Of a DNA stretch of 64,000 nt, positions 61,734 to 64,000 are shown piece by piece; the first letter of the stretch is position 1, and the number at the start of each line of letters is the position of its first letter. Source of the stretch: an uncultured Pelagibacteraceae bacterium (GTDB taxonomy: Bacteria > Pseudomonadota > Alphaproteobacteria > Pelagibacterales > Pelagibacteraceae); the NCBI GenBank assembly GCA_902557215.1, contig CACDZM010000002.1, positions 123,679 to 187,678 on the forward strand, given 5' to 3'. The notes under the pieces are model-generated. The model was given only the letters and a program-made list of their open reading frames with translations, did not search any database and was not told the origin of the DNA. The translations under genes and the position numbers were made by a program.

Positions 61734-64000
61734 ATGTCTTCTTCTAAAAATTTCGAATTAAAGAAAACAGATTTCTTAAGTAAATCAAATAGTACATTTA
61801 TAGATGAGATGTACATGAAATTTGTAAATAATGACCCGTCATTGCCTAACAGCTGGAGAAGCTATTTTAATGAAATTGGTGATGAACTTGAAACCATTGT
61901 TGATGAGATTAATGGCCCATCTTGGAGTCCAGCTAAAAAATTTTCTGTAAGTCAATCTCAAGTTCAAAATAATGAAAATAATTTTAAAGATGGCCAAGAC
62001 TCAATTAAGTCAAATGCAAACTCAATAAAAGCTGTTGCTATGATTAGATCGTATAGGCAACGAGGGCATTTAATTGCTAAATTAGATCCTTTGGGCTTGT
62101 TAAAGTCTGAGTATTTAGATGAACTTCACCCAGAGTCTTATGGATTTAAAAAAGAGGACTACAACAAAAAAATTTTTTTAGACGGTGTAATAAATAAAGA
62201 GTACTCAAATATAAATGAAATATTGGCTTTTTTAAGAGAAAAATATTGTGGCTCGCTTGGTTATGAATACATGCATATCTCTAATCCTACAGAAAGAAAA
62301 TGGTTTAGAGATAGAGTTGAAAAAAATGATGACTTTAAATTTACTCAAAATGGGAAAGAAGCAATATTAAATAAGTTAATACAAGCAGAGGGTTTTGAAA
62401 AGTTTTTACACACTAAATATGTGGGAACAAAAAGATTTGGTCTTGATGGAGGCGAAAGTTTGATACCCGCACTTGAACAAATAATTAAGATTGGGGGACA
62501 ATCAAATATCAAAGAAGTTAAAATTGGAATGTCACACAGAGGTAGATTGAATGTATTAGCTAATGTTTTACAAAAATCTTATAAAAGAATATTTAATGAA
62601 TTTGCAGGTGAAATAAGCTCAAAATCAGAGGATGATACTGGAGATGTAAAATATCACTTAGGAGCTTCATCAAATAGAGAGTTTGATGGAAATTCAGTTC
62701 ATGTAAGTTTAACTGATAACCCTTCACATTTAGAGGCAGTAAATCCAGTTGTTTTAGGTCAGACAAGAGCTAAGCAATTTTTTCATAAAGACAAAGAGAG
62801 AAAAAAAGTAATTCCAATTTTAATTCATGGAGACGCTGCTTTTGCTGGACAAGGAGTTGTGGCAGAGTGTTTTGCAATGTCAGGACTACCAGGACACAAT
62901 ACAGGTGGAACTATTCATATTATAATTAATAATCAAATTGGTTTTACTACGAGCCCAAGATTTGCCAGATCATCCCCGTATCCCTCAGATATTGCTAAAA
63001 TGGTTGAAGCTCCAATTATTCATGTCAATGGTGATGACCCAGAGGCTGTGGTTTATGCAGCAAGAATCGCTACTGACTTTAGGTTAAAATTTAACCGAGA
63101 TGTTGTTATTGATTTGATTTGTTATAGGAGATTTGGACACAATGAGGGTGATGAACCATCATTTACTCAACCATTAATGTATAAAAAAATACGCTCTCAT
63201 CCGTCAGCAATAAGAGTTTACGGTGAAAAATTGGTTAATGAAAATTCAATTTCTAAAGAATTTTTAGACGCTTCAATTAAAAAATTCAAAGATTTGTTGG
63301 ATGAGCAATTTAAAAATGCAAAAAATTACAAACCAAAAATTGAGTGGTTTGAGGGAACCTGGTCTAGATATAAACCTGATGAAGGAAAAGATAAAAGAGG
63401 GGTTACAGGTTCAGATTTAAAAAAGTTGATAGAGATTTCAGAAAAAATTAATTCAATACCAAAAGAGATTAATATACACAAAACTATATCAAAAATTCTA
63501 GATATTAGAAAAAATAACGTTTTAAAAGGAGCAGAAATCGACTGGTCTACAGCAGAGTCCCTAGCCTTTGGTTCACTTTTAGAGGAGGGCTATCCTGTTA
63601 GATTAGTTGGCCAAGACTCTGGTAGAGGAACATTTAGTCAAAGACATTCTGTTTTAAGAAATCAATTGGATAATTCAAGATATATACCTTTAAATAATAT
63701 TTCAGAAAGACAAAAAAAATTTGAGGTTGTTGACAGTTTTTTATCTGAACTAGCAGTTTTAGGTTTCGAGTATGGTTACAGTTTAGTAGAGCCAAATACA
63801 CTTACAATTTGGGAGGCACAATTTGGTGACTTTGCAAATGGCGCACAAGTAGTAATTGATCAATTTATCGCCTCTGGAGAAAGAAAGTGGTCAAGAGCAT
63901 CTGGCTTAGTTATGCTACTGCCTCATGGATATGAAGGTCAAGGACCTGAACATTCTTCTGCAAGACTAGAAAGATTTTTACAACTGTGTTCAAATGATAA
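61734..64000 (+). CDS. sucA: 2-oxoglutarate dehydrogenase E1 component, N-terminal part (cut by window edge)
   Basis: This is the thiamine-diphosphate-dependent E1 of the 2-oxoglutarate dehydrogenase complex, which forms succinyl-CoA. The frame is open from the ATG at 61734 to the window end (about 755 codons) and is missing from the ORF track for lack of a stop. Visible: the N-terminal E2-binding FIDEMYMKFVNNDPSLPNSW, the YRQRGHLIAKLDPLG helix, GMSHRGRLNVLANVL, the ThDP/Mg site HGDAAFAGQGVVAECFAMS with NNQIGFTTSP, YRRFGHNEGDEPSFTQP, and the start of the pyrimidine domain (ESLAFGSLLEEGYPVRLVGQ). About a fifth of the protein is outside. Confidence 0.97.
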   Translation, partial: MSSSKNFELKKTDFLSKSNSTFIDEMYMKFVNNDPSLPNSWRSYFNEIGDELETIVDEINGPSWSPAKKFSVSQSQVQNNENNFKDGQDSIKSNANSIKAVAMIRSYRQRGHLIAKLDPLGLLKSEYLDELHPESYGFKKEDYNKKIFLDGVINKEYSNINEILAFLREKYCGSLGYEYMHISNPTERKWFRDRVEKNDDFKFTQNGKEAILNKLIQAEGFEKFLHTKYVGTKRFGLDGGESLIPALEQIIKIGGQSNIKEVKIGMSHRGRLNVLANVLQKSYKRIFNEFAGEISSKSEDDTGDVKYHLGASSNREFDGNSVHVSLTDNPSHLEAVNPVVLGQTRAKQFFHKDKERKKVIPILIHGDAAFAGQGVVAECFAMSGLPGHNTGGTIHIIINNQIGFTTSPRFARSSPYPSDIAKMVEAPIIHVNGDDPEAVVYAARIATDFRLKFNRDVVIDLICYRRFGHNEGDEPSFTQPLMYKKIRSHPSAIRVYGEKLVNENSISKEFLDASIKKFKDLLDEQFKNAKNYKPKIEWFEGTWSRYKPDEGKDKRGVTGSDLKKLIEISEKINSIPKEINIHKTISKILDIRKNNVLKGAEIDWSTAESLAFGSLLEEGYPVRLVGQDSGRGTFSQRHSVLRNQLDNSRYIPLNNISERQKKFEVVDSFLSELAVLGFEYGYSLVEPNTLTIWEAQFGDFANGAQVVIDQFIASGERKWSRASGLVMLLPHGYEGQGPEHSSARLERFLQLCSND

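Overview
The window looks like a chromosomal segment of a SAR11 bacterium (Candidatus Pelagibacter, Pelagibacterales, Alphaproteobacteria). The reasons are the very AT-rich sequence, the extreme compaction, and a dmdC-dmdB-dmdA cluster whose DmdA closely resembles the Pelagibacter ubique enzyme as I remember it. By my tally only about 1.4 kb of 64 kb is intergenic, and start and stop codons overlap at many junctions. I count 72 protein genes; two run off the window ends (hemC at the left, sucA at the right). I found no rRNA, tRNA, IS element, prophage or CRISPR array. No gene-free stretch exceeds 161 bases.

Layout. 1-3118: end of hemC, hemD, an MscS-type channel, yggT and folD. 3246-9606: two small membrane proteins, an MBL-fold hydrolase, the divergent tesA / ybbA-ybbP group whose start codons share one CATG, and a periplasmic PQQ-type sugar dehydrogenase. 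9608-17397: an accessory-looking stretch with an SDR lacking the usual catalytic Tyr, two photolyase/cryptochrome-family proteins (one apparently without the FeS ligands of its family, one with the FAD domain first), a 43-residue DUF2256 protein missing from the ORF track, an ASPIC/UnbV FG-GAP protein, a fasciclin protein and several secreted or membrane unknowns. 17456-22336: argG, an IalB-like protein, an aldo/keto reductase, a BI-1 protein, DUF2794, yciB and hspQ. 22491-26603: cytochrome c maturation genes ccmCDEFGH without ccmAB. 26617-37810: a PagL-like lipid A deacylase, then what looks like a hydroxy/keto-acid module: two tandem FMN alpha-hydroxyacid oxidases, a PLP aminotransferase, a GlcD-type FAD oxidase, a 2-hydroxyacid dehydrogenase, a TRAP transporter (dctPQM) with an intrinsic terminator after dctP, an amidase and a 58-residue membrane peptide. 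37831-41885: a DMT exporter, an alpha/beta hydrolase, a secreted unknown, ftsY and dapF. 41940-45236: a structured leader RNA, then ffh, rpsP, trmD and rplS, with no rimM. 45248-48356: leuCDB. 48383-52889: dmdCBA. 52905-64000: asd, sdhCDAB, mmsA, mdh, sucCD and the start of sucA.

How the genes work together. The right third is a central-carbon block. DMSP is demethylated by DmdA, the 3-methylmercaptopropionate formed is activated and oxidised by DmdB and DmdC, and the products and electrons can feed the TCA enzymes encoded next door (SDH, MDH, succinyl-CoA synthetase, 2-oxoglutarate dehydrogenase). The middle TRAP/oxidase block would import and oxidise small hydroxy- or keto-acids; this is inferred from gene content. 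The SRP targeting pair (ftsY, ffh) lies either side of dapF, with ffh preceded by an RNA element of the kind reported upstream of ffh in Pelagibacter.
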